Shown: positions 1 through 8,716 of the stretch, one piece after another | Position numbering within the stretch: position 1 is the first letter of the stretch | Layout: each line of letters opens with the position of its first letter | Assembly (NCBI GenBank): GCA_022843125.1 | Contig: JALHOG010000049.1 | Coordinates: 1 to 39,771 of the forward strand | Origin: Ilumatobacteraceae bacterium | GTDB lineage: Bacteria; Actinomycetota; Acidimicrobiia; Acidimicrobiales; Ilumatobacteraceae | Direction of reading: 5' to 3' | DNA length: 39,771 nucleotides | Position numbers and translations under genes: made by a program | Notes under the pieces: model-generated | Seen by the model: the letters and a program-made list of their open reading frames with translations, nothing else | Databases searched by the model: none | Told to the model about the DNA's origin: nothing

Positions 1-1
1 G

Positions 2-391
2 GTGGCACGCGGCGACGCGCCTGCGCTGATGGAGGTGGCCGAGGGGTTCGAGACGCGCGGCGCGCTGCTGCTCGCGGCCGAGGTCGCGGGCGACGCGGTT
101 CCGCTCGCCGAAGCTGCTGGGCTCCGCACGCTCGCGCGGATCGCGGGTGCGATGCGCGACCGGCTCGCCGCCGACTGCGGCGCCGCCACGCCGAGCCTGA
201 GCGGTCAGCGGACCACCGGTCTCACGCCGCGCGAGCGCGACGTGTGCGTGCTGGCCGCGAACGGACTGGCCAGCAAGGAGATCGCCGAACGTCTCAGCGT
301 GTCGGTCCGCACCGTCGACAACCTGCTGCAGCGCAGCTACGTCAAGCTCGGCATCACCGGTCGGAGCGAGCTCGCCGGCCGGTCGTTCTAG
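2..391 (+). CDS. LuxR-family transcriptional regulator, C-terminal part
   Basis: Only the last 129 residues are in the window; the 5' end lies upstream. The C-terminus carries a GerE/LuxR-type helix-turn-helix: LTPRERDVCVLAANGLASKE followed by IAERLSVSVRTVDNLLQR and a YVKLGI recognition-helix tail, the standard pattern of this DNA-binding domain. The preceding ~60 residues are Ala-rich and helical, as in the C-terminal end of large ATP-binding (LAL/MalT-like) regulators, but the ATPase part is not visible, so the subfamily is inference. It is convergent with the ABC transporter ATPase gene, whose stop is only 4 bp away. Its target genes cannot be determined from the window. Confidence 0.8.
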   Translation: MARGDAPALMEVAEGFETRGALLLAAEVAGDAVPLAEAAGLRTLARIAGAMRDRLAADCGAATPSLSGQRTTGLTPRERDVCVLAANGLASKEIAERLSVSVRTVDNLLQRSYVKLGITGRSELAGRSF

Positions 392-395
392 CTGT

Positions 396-1334
396 TCACA
401 TCGAGCGCGGCGCGTGGCAGGCGACGCCGTTCACGAGCACCGGGTCGTCGCCGGTGCAGCGGGCGAGGATGCCGAGCCGTTCCGCCTCGCCGCTCGCGAC
501 CAGCGGGCAGCGCGGGTGGAAGCGGCATCCGGGCGGGATGCGCCGCGGGTCGGGGGTCTCGCCGTGGAGGATCTGCTGCTCCATCCCCTCGATCTCGGGC
601 ACGACCGACAGGAGCGCCCGGGTGTACGGGTGCTTGGGCGCGGCGAGCACCTCCTCGGCATCGCCGATCTCGACGATCCGGCCGAGGTACATCACTGCGA
701 TCCGGTCGGCGATGTTCCAGGCGAGCCCGAGGTCGTGGGTCACGGCGATGATCGACAGGCCGTGCTCGTCGACGAGCGACCGCATGAGCGCGAGGATCTC
801 GCCGCGGATCGACGCGTCGAGCGAGGCGACCGGCTCGTCGGCGAGGAGCAGCATCGGCTCCATCACCATCGCCCCGGCGATCACGACCCGCTGGCGTTGA
901 CCGCCCGACACCTCGTGCGGGTACAGCGGCGAGAACCGCTCGGGCGGGCGCAGGCCCGCCCGGCTGAGCGCATCGGCGACCTTGGCCGCCTCGTCGCCCC
1001 GATCGCGTCGGATGCGCAGACCCTCGGCGACGATCTCGTAGATCGTCTGCCGCGGGTTGAGCGCTCCCGTCGGATCCTGGAAGATCATCTGGACGTCACG
1101 GCGGGCACGGCGCCGCCCCGAACCCGAATCGGCGGAGTCACCGAAGCGGATGCTGCCCTGACTCAACGGCTGCAAGCCCTGGATCGCACGGATCAGAGTG
1201 GTCTTGCCCGACCCCGATTCGCCGACCAGCGCGAGCACCTCGCCGGCGTGCACCTCGAGCGACGCCCCGTCGACCGCACGCGCGGTCCCGAAGCGGACGT
1301 GGGCGTCGTCGACGCTGACGATCGGCGTGCTCAT
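396..1334 (-). CDS. Oligopeptide/dipeptide ABC transporter ATP-binding protein (OppF/DppF type)
   Basis: A 312-aa cytoplasmic ATPase that would energise peptide or nickel uptake as a heterodimer with the upstream ATPase. Visible motifs are Walker A GESGSGKTT, the signature VSGGQRQRV, Walker B LLLADEPVASLD and the switch histidine in AVTHDLG. The C-terminal Oligo_HPY extension has HPYTRALL and a cysteine in the PPGCRFHPRCP motif, which places it in the Opp/Dpp/Nik family. Translation is assigned to the ATG at 1334 (MSTPIVSVDD), which overlaps the preceding gene's stop by 4 bp (ATGA). Longer in-frame extensions upstream are non-homologous shadow sequence. It is the last gene of the importer operon. 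The substrate is unknown. Confidence 0.92.
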   Translation of the reverse strand: MSTPIVSVDDAHVRFGTARAVDGASLEVHAGEVLALVGESGSGKTTLIRAIQGLQPLSQGSIRFGDSADSGSGRRRARRDVQMIFQDPTGALNPRQTIYEIVAEGLRIRRDRGDEAAKVADALSRAGLRPPERFSPLYPHEVSGGQRQRVVIAGAMVMEPMLLLADEPVASLDASIRGEILALMRSLVDEHGLSIIAVTHDLGLAWNIADRIAVMYLGRIVEIGDAEEVLAAPKHPYTRALLSVVPEIEGMEQQILHGETPDPRRIPPGCRFHPRCPLVASGEAERLGILARCTGDDPVLVNGVACHAPRSM

Positions 1335-2311
1335 CGGACCGGTTCCTCGACGAGCACGCAGGCCGCACGGCGCCCGGGCGCGGCCACCCGCAGCTCGGGG
1401 CGATCGATGCGACACGCATCGATCGCGAGCGCGCAACGCGGGTGGAACGCGCACCCGTCGGGCAGGTGCGCCGGGTCCGGGGGATCACCCGGTAGGCCCG
1501 ACGGCCGCATGCGCGACGACGGATCGCCGATCGTGGGGAACGCGGCGGCGAGCGCACGCGTGTACGGGTGCCGGGCCGATCGGAACAGCTCGTGAGCGGG
1601 ACCCTCCTCGACCACGCGACCCGCGTACATCACGAGCAGCTCGTCGCACACGTCGGTGAGCACCGACAGGTCGTGCGTGATGAAGAGCATCGACAGACCG
1701 TGCTCTCGCCGCAGGTCGGCCAGCAGGGTGAGCACCTGGGCCTGGACCATCACGTCGAGCGCGGTGGTGGGTTCATCGGCGATCAGGAGGTGGGGGTCGC
1801 ACGCGAGCGCCATCGCGATGAGCACGCGCTGGCGCTGACCGCCCGACAGCTGGTGGGGGTACGAGTCGGCGCGGTCGCCGGGCAGGCCGACCTTCTCGAG
1901 CAGGTCACGCACCCGCCGGATCGCGGCGCCCTTCGAGGTCTCGGTGCGATGCAGCAGCATCGGTTCGGCGATCTGCTTCGAGATCCGCTGCACCGGGTTG
2001 AGCGCGTGCAGTGCGCCCTGGAACACGATCGACGCGGAGGTCCAGCGCACGGCGCGCAGCCGGCCGGGTTTCATGGCGAGCACGTCCTCACCCTCGAGCT
2101 CGATGCGGCCGTCGACCTCCGTCTCCTTCGGGAGCAGGCGCAGGATCGCGTTGGCGAGTGTCGACTTGCCGCAGCCCGACTCGCCGGCGAGCCCGATCGA
2201 GCCGCCTCGGTACAGGTCGAAGCTGACGCCCTGCACGGCCGGAATCTCGCGGGTCGCGGTGCGGTATCGGACCCACAGGTCATCGATGTGCAGCAGCGGC
2301 GCGCCACTCAT
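1331..2311 (-). CDS. Oligopeptide/dipeptide ABC transporter ATP-binding protein (OppD/DppD type)
   Basis: A 326-aa ATPase that partners the downstream ATPase. Motifs are Walker A GESGCGKST, signature LSGGQRQRV, Walker B LLIADEPTTALD, switch region FITHDLS, and a C-terminal HPYTRALAAAFPTIGD stretch followed by a cysteine-containing PDGCAFHPRC motif typical of Oligo_HPY. The chosen ATG at 2311 (MSGAPLLHIDD) overlaps the stop of the upstream permease gene (ATGA). The in-frame extension upstream of this start is low-complexity Arg/Pro-rich shadow of the permease gene and is rejected. The two ATPases are diverged paralogues, as is usual for Opp/Dpp importers. Confidence 0.92.
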   Translation of the reverse strand: MSGAPLLHIDDLWVRYRTATREIPAVQGVSFDLYRGGSIGLAGESGCGKSTLANAILRLLPKETEVDGRIELEGEDVLAMKPGRLRAVRWTSASIVFQGALHALNPVQRISKQIAEPMLLHRTETSKGAAIRRVRDLLEKVGLPGDRADSYPHQLSGGQRQRVLIAMALACDPHLLIADEPTTALDVMVQAQVLTLLADLRREHGLSMLFITHDLSVLTDVCDELLVMYAGRVVEEGPAHELFRSARHPYTRALAAAFPTIGDPSSRMRPSGLPGDPPDPAHLPDGCAFHPRCALAIDACRIDRPELRVAAPGRRAACVLVEEPVR

Positions 2312-3222
2312 CGGCGTCCCGCCAGTCGGGGGTTGGCGATCTGCTCGAGCGTCTGGCCGATCAGGGTGAACGCCAACACGACGAGCAGGATGCCGACGCC
2401 CGGCGGCACGAAGTACCACCACGCGTTGAGCGTGAGCGCGCTGTTCTCGAACGCGTCGTTCAGCATCTTGCCCCACGACGCACGGCTCGGATCGCCGAGG
2501 CCGAGGAACGCGAGGGTCGTCTCGGTCAGGATCGAGATCGGCACGGCGAGCGTGGCATTGGCGAGGATGAGGCCACTCACGTTGGGGAGGATGTGGCGCG
2601 TCACGACATGCCACGGCGACGCACCGAGTGAGCGCGCACGGTCGACGAACAGGCGTTGCTTCACCGTGAGGACCTGGGCCCTCACGAGGCGAGCGGTCGA
2701 CGGCCAGGACGTGACGCCGATGACGAAGATGATGTTCCAGATCGACCGACCGAGCACCGACGCGAGCACGATCGCGAGGGGGAGGAAGGGGATCACGAGG
2801 AACCACTCGGTGAGCCGCATGAGGAGGCCGTCGGGGCGGCCGCCGATGAAGCCGGCGAGGATGCCGATGATCGACCCGATCACGATCGTGAGCACGGTCG
2901 CGGCCAACCCGACGAAGAGGCTGATCCGGCTGCCCCACACGAACTGGGCCCACACCGATCGTCGGAGGTAGTCGGTGCCCATCGGGCCGTACTCGGACGG
3001 CGACGCCCATTGCGGCACGTCGTTCTGGCGGGCGATCGCAGTGTCGAGCCCGGCCCGGCTGGCGATGAGCGGCGCCAGGAGCGCGATCGCGACGAACACG
3101 AGGAGGACGATCACGCCGATCCGCCCGGGGATCGACGACCAGAACTGGCGCGCCACCCGTATCGCGGCGCGACGACGGCGCGAGCCGGCCGTGACCACCG
3201 TGGGGGCCGCGGTCGCGCTCAC
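2308..3222 (-). CDS. Peptide ABC transporter permease (DppC/OppC type)
   Basis: A 304-aa inner-membrane permease. The N-terminus has a short cytosolic Arg-rich stretch and a first membrane segment (IGVIVLLVFVAIALLAPLIA), then a periplasmic loop with the MGTDYLRRSV element seen in OppC-type subunits, then a multi-pass BPD_transp_1 domain. The EAA-like loop is visible as ARSLGASPWHVVTRHILPN, the site that contacts the ATPases. The start is taken as GTG at 3222, overlapping the preceding permease stop (GTGA). Longer in-frame starts would lie inside the other permease gene. It forms the translocation pore with the DppB-type subunit. Confidence 0.9.
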   Translation of the reverse strand: MSATAAPTVVTAGSRRRRAAIRVARQFWSSIPGRIGVIVLLVFVAIALLAPLIASRAGLDTAIARQNDVPQWASPSEYGPMGTDYLRRSVWAQFVWGSRISLFVGLAATVLTIVIGSIIGILAGFIGGRPDGLLMRLTEWFLVIPFLPLAIVLASVLGRSIWNIIFVIGVTSWPSTARLVRAQVLTVKQRLFVDRARSLGASPWHVVTRHILPNVSGLILANATLAVPISILTETTLAFLGLGDPSRASWGKMLNDAFENSALTLNAWWYFVPPGVGILLVVLAFTLIGQTLEQIANPRLAGRR

Positions 3223-4187
3223 GTGGGCCTCACCCTCGGGTCGAGCGCCGCGTAGACCAGATCGGCGAGCAGGTTGAACAGGATCACCGCGGCGCTGAAC
3301 ACCAGGAACAGACCCTGCAGCATCGGCAGGTCGGGCCCACGGATCGCGTCGCTGGTGGCCTTGCCGAGGCCCGGCCACGAGTAGATGGTCTCGACCGCGA
3401 TCGCGCCCGACAGCACGAAGCCGAGGTTGATCGCAGCAAGCGTCACGACGGGGAGCAACGAGTTCGGTACGGCGTGCCGGTTGCGGACCTGGATGTCACG
3501 CAACCCCTTCGCCCGGGCGACGGTCAGATAGTCCTCGCCCATCACGTCGAGCATCGACGAGCGCATCACGATCGCGTACTCGCCGAGGTAGGCGAGAGCG
3601 AGCGTGAGGCACGGCAGCACGAGGTGGTGGGCATGGTCGAGCACCGATCCGAACCACCCGTAGTCGGCGCCGAGGTCGACCATGCCGCCGGTCGGGAACC
3701 ACGGCAGCACAACGGCGAACCCGACGAGCAGCAGCATGCCGAGCCAGAAGTCGGGCATCGAGTAGAAGACCATCGTCGACGACGTGATCGAGTAGTCGGC
3801 TGCGGTGCCGCGGCGCCAGGCGGCGATGACACCGCCGATCACGCCGAACACCGCCGACAGGATCGCGGCCACACCCACGAGCAGGACCGTGGGCCAGATC
3901 TTGCTCGTGATCTCGTCCCAGACGGGCTGGCGCGACTGGTACGACAAGCCGAAGTCGAGCTTCGCGGTCTGGCGGAGATAGAGGAAGAACTGGGTCCAGA
4001 TCGATTCGTCGAGGCCGAAGTCGGCGCGCATCTGGTCGAGCTTGTCCTGGGGCACGTTGCGGCCCCGGAACATGCTGCCGACCGGGTCGGTCTGCACCAC
4101 CCGGAACAGGAAGAAGTTGAAGACGACGACGAACGCGAGCGTTCCCGCCGAGCCGATCAACTTCTTCCCGATGAACCGGGCGTACAT
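3219..4187 (-). CDS. Peptide ABC transporter permease (DppB/OppB type)
   Basis: A 322-aa permease with the characteristic OppB N-terminus (MYARFIGKKLI, then a hydrophobic segment VVFNFFLFRVV) and a long external loop containing DQMRADFGLDE. Several membrane segments follow, with the EAA-like loop YLTVARAKGLRDIQVRNRHA and the family-typical ending near VYAALDPRVRP. It starts 6 bp after the stop of the binding-protein gene and overlaps the next permease by 4 bp, so the five genes 6128-396 form one operon. The length is normal for the family. Confidence 0.92.
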   Translation of the reverse strand: MYARFIGKKLIGSAGTLAFVVVFNFFLFRVVQTDPVGSMFRGRNVPQDKLDQMRADFGLDESIWTQFFLYLRQTAKLDFGLSYQSRQPVWDEITSKIWPTVLLVGVAAILSAVFGVIGGVIAAWRRGTAADYSITSSTMVFYSMPDFWLGMLLLVGFAVVLPWFPTGGMVDLGADYGWFGSVLDHAHHLVLPCLTLALAYLGEYAIVMRSSMLDVMGEDYLTVARAKGLRDIQVRNRHAVPNSLLPVVTLAAINLGFVLSGAIAVETIYSWPGLGKATSDAIRGPDLPMLQGLFLVFSAAVILFNLLADLVYAALDPRVRPT

Positions 4188-4193
4188 CGCGGA

Positions 4194-6128
4194 TCACTCC
4201 CGCTCGTCGGCCGACTTCCTTCGCTTGGCGAGTGCGAACCCGCCGAGACCGAGCGCAGCGAGCACGGCGATGACGATCGCGATCACCGCACCGTTGCCAC
4301 CTCCGTCGTCACCGTCACCGCCGCTGTCGGCGACGGTCTCGGCGGTGACGTCAGCAGTCGCGGTGCCGGCGTCGGTGTCGTCCGTGGTCGCGGCGGCGTC
4401 ATCGGCGGTCGCGGTCCCGTCGGTGGCGCCCGATGTGTCGTCGGTCGCTGTGTCGGCGGTCGTGGTGTCGTCGGCGGTCGGTTCGGTCGGGGCCGGGGCC
4501 TCCGCTCCGATCGGACGCAGCGTTGCGTACGAGGGCGACGACTGGCTGAACAGCACCGGGCCGATCTCAGCCGGCTGGTTGACGAAGCCCTCGAACCTGT
4601 CGGTGCGGTACGCCTGCAGGTCGGGCGTGTACCAGAGCGCCACGTAACCGGCGTTGTCGTACATGAGCCGCACCATCTCGTGGACGATCTCGAGCCGGCG
4701 GGCGTCGTCGACCTCCTGCTGCTGCTCGAGGTAGAGCGCATCGAACTCCGGGTTGCTCCAGTTGGCGTCGTTGAAGTTCCCGAGCTCGTCGGTGGTGAAG
4801 TACGACAGCATCGGGTTCGGGTCGACGAACGGCACCCAACCCCAGTAGAAGCTGTCGTAGGTGCCTTCGACGATCACGGTGAACAGCTGGTCCTGGTCGT
4901 AGGCGTCGAGCTGGACGTCGATGCCGATCACCCGCATCCAGCCGCTGAACAGCTCGCCGACGGCCTGGCCGAGGTCGGTGTCGGTGTTGATGGCGTGACG
5001 GAGCACGATGTTGTCACCGCCGCCGGGCATCTCGCGGAAGCCGTCGTCGTTCGTGTCGAGGTAGCCGGCCTCGTCGAGGATCTGGTTGGCGCGATCGGGG
5101 TCATGGATGTACTGCTCGTCCTCCGGGATCTCCGGGATCCACTGCGGGTCGGCACCCACGCTGATCGTGGTGGCGGGCTCGGCATAACCGAACCACAGGT
5201 CTTCGGTGGCGCCCGCCTTGTCGATCGCATGGTTGAGCGCCTGACGGAACGTGAGGTCGAGGATCGCCGGGTGCGGCTGACCCTCGACAGCACCGAGGTT
5301 GAACGCGATCTCGTCGAAGCCCCCCTGTTGCCCGGCGACGACTTCGATGTCGGGGTTCTCGTCGAGCTGTGCCATCGACGCCGCCGGCACGCCCTGGGCG
5401 AAGTCGATCTCGCCGCGCTCGACGGCCGCGACCATGGCGTCGGCGTTCGAGAAGTAGCGGAAGATCACACGATCGACCCCCGGGCGACCGCCGTAGTAGT
5501 TCTCGTTGGCGACCATCGTGAGCGATTCCTCGCTCTGATAGTCCTCGATCACGAACGGGCCGCTGCCGACGCCGTCGAGGCCGTCGTAGGTCTCGATGGT
5601 GTCGGGCGTCGCCTGCTCCTCCCAGATGTGCTTCGGGAGGACATAGATCTCGAGCGTCGGCAGCTTCGGGTCGGGCACCGACGAGGTGATCGTGACGGTG
5701 CGCTCGTCGACCACCTCGGCGCTCAGGTTGACCACCGCCGAGACGTAGTTCGCCCACTCCTGATCGCGGGAGGTGTTGACGTTCCACGCGATGTCTTCGG
5801 CGGTGAGCGGGGTGCCGTCGCTCCACAGCAGGCCCTCGCGCAGGGTGTACGTGTAGCTGAGGCCCGGCTCGTTCTCGACCCATGACTCGGCGAGACCCGG
5901 CTCGGGTGAGTAGTCGTCGGCCGAGCGTGCGACGAGGCCCGCGTACTGGACATTCCAGACCTCGTACTCCGACACCGCGAAACCGATGACGGGGTTGAGC
6001 GTCTCCCACGGCTGGGTGAGGCCGATGATCATCGTCACCTCGTCCTGCGCCTGCGCCTGCGGCGCGGCCACCACCCCGGCCAGCAGCACCGCTGCTGTCG
6101 CGAGTCCGGCTCCGATACGTCGCCTCAT
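4194..6128 (-). CDS. ABC transporter substrate-binding protein, family 5, with C-terminal membrane anchor
   Basis: A 644-aa extracytoplasmic solute-binding protein (SBP_bac_5). It begins with a Sec signal peptide (MRRRIGAGLATAAVLLAGVV, AQAQ cleavage region) that lacks a lipobox cysteine. The mature part has family hallmarks such as the LREGLLWSDGTPLTAEDI motif, SGPFVIEDYQ, and YDSFYWGWVPFVDPNPMLSY near the C-terminal lobe. From about residue 545 it becomes a Thr/Ala/Asp-rich linker and ends in a transmembrane helix (about 617-636, AVIAIVIAVLAALGLGGFAL) with a positively charged tail KRRKSADERE. The protein is therefore tethered at its C-terminus rather than by a lipid. It heads the importer operon. 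A purine-rich GGGGGAA lies about 9 nt before the ATG. Confidence 0.92.
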   Translation of the reverse strand: MRRRIGAGLATAAVLLAGVVAAPQAQAQDEVTMIIGLTQPWETLNPVIGFAVSEYEVWNVQYAGLVARSADDYSPEPGLAESWVENEPGLSYTYTLREGLLWSDGTPLTAEDIAWNVNTSRDQEWANYVSAVVNLSAEVVDERTVTITSSVPDPKLPTLEIYVLPKHIWEEQATPDTIETYDGLDGVGSGPFVIEDYQSEESLTMVANENYYGGRPGVDRVIFRYFSNADAMVAAVERGEIDFAQGVPAASMAQLDENPDIEVVAGQQGGFDEIAFNLGAVEGQPHPAILDLTFRQALNHAIDKAGATEDLWFGYAEPATTISVGADPQWIPEIPEDEQYIHDPDRANQILDEAGYLDTNDDGFREMPGGGDNIVLRHAINTDTDLGQAVGELFSGWMRVIGIDVQLDAYDQDQLFTVIVEGTYDSFYWGWVPFVDPNPMLSYFTTDELGNFNDANWSNPEFDALYLEQQQEVDDARRLEIVHEMVRLMYDNAGYVALWYTPDLQAYRTDRFEGFVNQPAEIGPVLFSQSSPSYATLRPIGAEAPAPTEPTADDTTTADTATDDTSGATDGTATADDAAATTDDTDAGTATADVTAETVADSGGDGDDGGGNGAVIAIVIAVLAALGLGGFALAKRRKSADERE

Positions 6129-6283
6129 GCTCGTCTTCCCCCTGGTGTCGGTCGCCGGCGGTCACCCACCGCGCGAGTCGAAGCATTCTCCCCGCAGCCC
6201 GTGACCGCCGCAAGGTTTCGCACCGAACCGTAACTGACTCGCCGATCAGGACATGTCATCGCGACGGGCGTTACTGTCCGCGC
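6129..6283. promoter_or_regulatory. Divergent intergenic region between importer operon and S9 peptidase
   Basis: These 155 bp separate two divergent genes and must hold both promoters unless one is leaderless. On the minus strand a GGGGGAA Shine-Dalgarno-like stretch precedes the binding-protein ATG. On the plus strand no convincing ribosome site precedes the peptidase ATG. A TTACTG element lies about 12 bp before it, compatible with a leaderless or near-leaderless transcript (inference). I see no clear operator palindrome. Confidence 0.35.
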
Positions 6284-8431
6284 ATGGCCGCCGCTGCCCG
6301 AACCGCCTCCCGTGCACGACCGATGCGACCGATGCGACCGGACGACCTCGCATCGGTCGTGGTCGTCGAAGAGCTCGACGTACTGACCGACGGGTCCGCT
6401 GCCGTCGTCGTTCGCCGGGTCGTCCGGCGCGGGAAGTACGAGTCGCACCTCTGGCTGATCGACCTCGTCGGCCGCGCACGACCGCGCCAACTCACCACCG
6501 GGCGAGTCCGCGACGGGTCGCCCAGGGTTGCTCCCGATGGTCGCAGCGTCGCGTTCGTGCGCTCCGACGTCGACGACGACGATGCGCCCAACCACGTCTG
6601 CCGGGTCTCGATCACGACCGGCGCGGTCCGCTCCCTCGCCGGTGGCACGCCCGGAGTCGGGTCGATCGGCGAGATCGCCTGGTCGCCCGACGGCACTCGG
6701 CTCGCGTTCACCGCCGAGGTCGACCCGCTGCGGTTCGTCGTCGGCGAGCGACCGGTCGTCGGCTCGAAGGCCGCCCGCTCGTCGAAGCTCCCGGCACCCA
6801 CCGCCCGACGCGTAGCACGCGCCGACTGGCGGTGGGACGACGTGGGCCATCGCGATCGCTGGTCGCACCTGTTCGTCCTCGACGTGACGGCCGCAGGACG
6901 AGCGGCCGGCCCCGCCCGGCAGGTGACCCGCGGCGACTGGGGGGTCGAGCACGTCACGTGGCATCCGAACGGTCGCACGGTGGCGTTCGCCGCCAACCTC
7001 GGCGACGACGCAGACCTCGCACCGTTCACGAAGATCTGGGGCGTCGACGTCGACGCCGGACCGCGTTCCAAGCGCTCGCAGCCGCGGTTGCTGCTCGACG
7101 CCGGCGGCTTCGCCGGGCGGCCGGCCTTCTCACCCGATGGGCGCTGGTTGGCGGCGGTGGGCGTGCTCGAGGAATGGCCACTCGACGACGTGAGCCCCGG
7201 CCTGCTGCTCGGCCCCGCCGACGGGTCGCGGCCGCCGTGGTCGCTCGGCGACGACCTCGACCGGCCGTTCGGCAACTGGACCGACACCGACCTCAACGGC
7301 TGGATGGTGGCGGGGCGGTGCGGCCCGGCCTGGATCGATGCGACCACGATCGCCGGTGTCGTCACCGATCGCGGCCGGTCGCTGCCGGAGCGCTGGGTGA
7401 TCGACGGCCGAACCGGCGCGCTGGAGTCGGCCCCGGTGGCGAGCGACCGCGCAGCCGATGGCCCGTGGGCCGAGGCGACGACGCACGCGATCGGCGTGTC
7501 GTCCGGGTCGCCCGTGGTGACGGTGCTCGGCACGCTCGACGGGCGGGCGATGGAGGTGATGAACGTCGACGTGTCGGTCGAGCCGGACGCCAGACGGTTC
7601 CGGTCGCGCTCGACGCTCGGGTCGGCGTGGCAGCGACGGTTCGCGCAGCCGACGATGGTGCGAGTCGAGGCACCGGGCCCGGGCGGGCCGATCGAGACGT
7701 GGATCGCATCGCCCGCGGGGTCGGGCGACGAGCCGCTCCCGACGATCGTCGACGTGCACGGCGGGCCGCTCGGCTGCTGGGCGCCCGCACCGCACAACGA
7801 GGTCACGATCCTCACCGGGGCGGGCTACCGGGTGGTGCTGCCGAACATCCGCGGGTCGGCCGGGTACGGGCGTGACTGGATCCGGCCGCAACTCGGCGAC
7901 TGGGGCGGCGTCGACGCCGACGACGTGCACGCCGCGCTCGACCACGTGATCGCGCTCGGTCTCGCCGACCCCGATCGCCTCGGCGCGCTCGGGCTGAGCT
8001 ACGGCGGCTTCATGGTCAACTGGCTGGTCGGCACGTCCGACCGGTTCCGCGCCGCGGTGTCGGAGAACGGGGTGACCAACCAGGTGGGCTGCTGGGCGAA
8101 CTCCGACAGCGGCCCCGAGTACTGCCGGGCGTCGCTGCTGGGCGACCCGTTCACGCCCGAGGGCGTCGAGAAGCTGTGGCGGCAGTCGCCGCTGCGTCAC
8201 GTGGCGAACGTGCGCACCCCGCTGCTGATGCTGCAGGCAGAGGCCGACCTGCGCTGCCCCCCGCAGGACAACGAGCAGTTCTTCGTGGTGCTTCGCCACC
8301 TCCGCCGCGAGGTCGAGTACGTGCTGTACCCCGACGAGTCCCACGTGTACGCGAGCGCCGGTCGCCCCGACCGCCGCACCGACCGCATGGAACGAGTCCT
8401 CGCCTGGTTCGCCACCCACCTCCCGGCCTGA
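6284..8431 (+). CDS. S9 family (prolyl oligopeptidase / acylaminoacyl peptidase) serine peptidase
   Basis: A 715-aa cytoplasmic-type peptidase with no signal peptide. Residues ~25-420 form a WD40-like/TolB-like beta-propeller with repeats such as DGSPRVAPDGRSVAFV, IAWSPDGTRLAFTAE and PAFSPDGRWLAAV. The C-terminal alpha/beta hydrolase has the nucleophile elbow GLSYGG (Ser572), the acid in LQAEADLRCP (Asp655) and the histidine in DESHVY (His687), with the oxyanion-side motif VDVHGGP. This is the full S9C-type triad. It is divergent from a peptide importer, so a link between peptide uptake and intracellular hydrolysis is plausible but inferred. In-frame ATGs exist at residues 13 and 16, so the first residues are uncertain. 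Confidence 0.92.
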   Translation: MAAAARTASRARPMRPMRPDDLASVVVVEELDVLTDGSAAVVVRRVVRRGKYESHLWLIDLVGRARPRQLTTGRVRDGSPRVAPDGRSVAFVRSDVDDDDAPNHVCRVSITTGAVRSLAGGTPGVGSIGEIAWSPDGTRLAFTAEVDPLRFVVGERPVVGSKAARSSKLPAPTARRVARADWRWDDVGHRDRWSHLFVLDVTAAGRAAGPARQVTRGDWGVEHVTWHPNGRTVAFAANLGDDADLAPFTKIWGVDVDAGPRSKRSQPRLLLDAGGFAGRPAFSPDGRWLAAVGVLEEWPLDDVSPGLLLGPADGSRPPWSLGDDLDRPFGNWTDTDLNGWMVAGRCGPAWIDATTIAGVVTDRGRSLPERWVIDGRTGALESAPVASDRAADGPWAEATTHAIGVSSGSPVVTVLGTLDGRAMEVMNVDVSVEPDARRFRSRSTLGSAWQRRFAQPTMVRVEAPGPGGPIETWIASPAGSGDEPLPTIVDVHGGPLGCWAPAPHNEVTILTGAGYRVVLPNIRGSAGYGRDWIRPQLGDWGGVDADDVHAALDHVIALGLADPDRLGALGLSYGGFMVNWLVGTSDRFRAAVSENGVTNQVGCWANSDSGPEYCRASLLGDPFTPEGVEKLWRQSPLRHVANVRTPLLMLQAEADLRCPPQDNEQFFVVLRHLRREVEYVLYPDESHVYASAGRPDRRTDRMERVLAWFATHLPA

Positions 8432-8444
8432 CCCCGACCCCCCA

Positions 8445-8573
8445 ATCCGCGCAAAGCGGATCCAAGCACGAACGTCCGAGCCCGAACCCGCGCAAAGCGG
8501 CAAGTCCGCACACGGGCATCCACGCAAAGCGGTTCGGAGCACGACCGTCCGAGCCCGAACCCGCGCAGAGCGG
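8445..8573. repeat. Cluster of four REP-like palindromic units
   Basis: Four copies of a short imperfect palindrome with core CCGCGCAAAGCGG lie at 8447-8459, 8488-8500, 8520-8532 (degenerate) and 8561-8573 (one mismatch, CAGAG). Two of them sit inside a longer direct repeat of about 36 bp (8465-8500 and 8538-8573, one further mismatch) with a 73-bp period. The fuller consensus across the window is CGAACCCGC-GCAAA-GCGGGTTCG, an imperfect hairpin. The block fills most of the intergenic space between the S9 peptidase stop and the next gene. Confidence 0.75.
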
Positions 8574-8716
8574 CGAGCGAGCCGGAGTCGGCAAGCCCGG
8601 GGTGGGAGGGGAGTCCGCCCCATGGCGGTCGCCACCGACGCGACGTACTGTCGACGCACCGCCTTTGTGCGGGATCGACGAACCGTCCACATGTCACGCC
8701 GCACCGGAGGTCGACG

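Noticed and set aside
8445..8573. CRISPR array
   Set aside because: Units are only ~13-16 bp, degenerate, irregularly spaced and recur elsewhere in both orientations; no cas genes are present.
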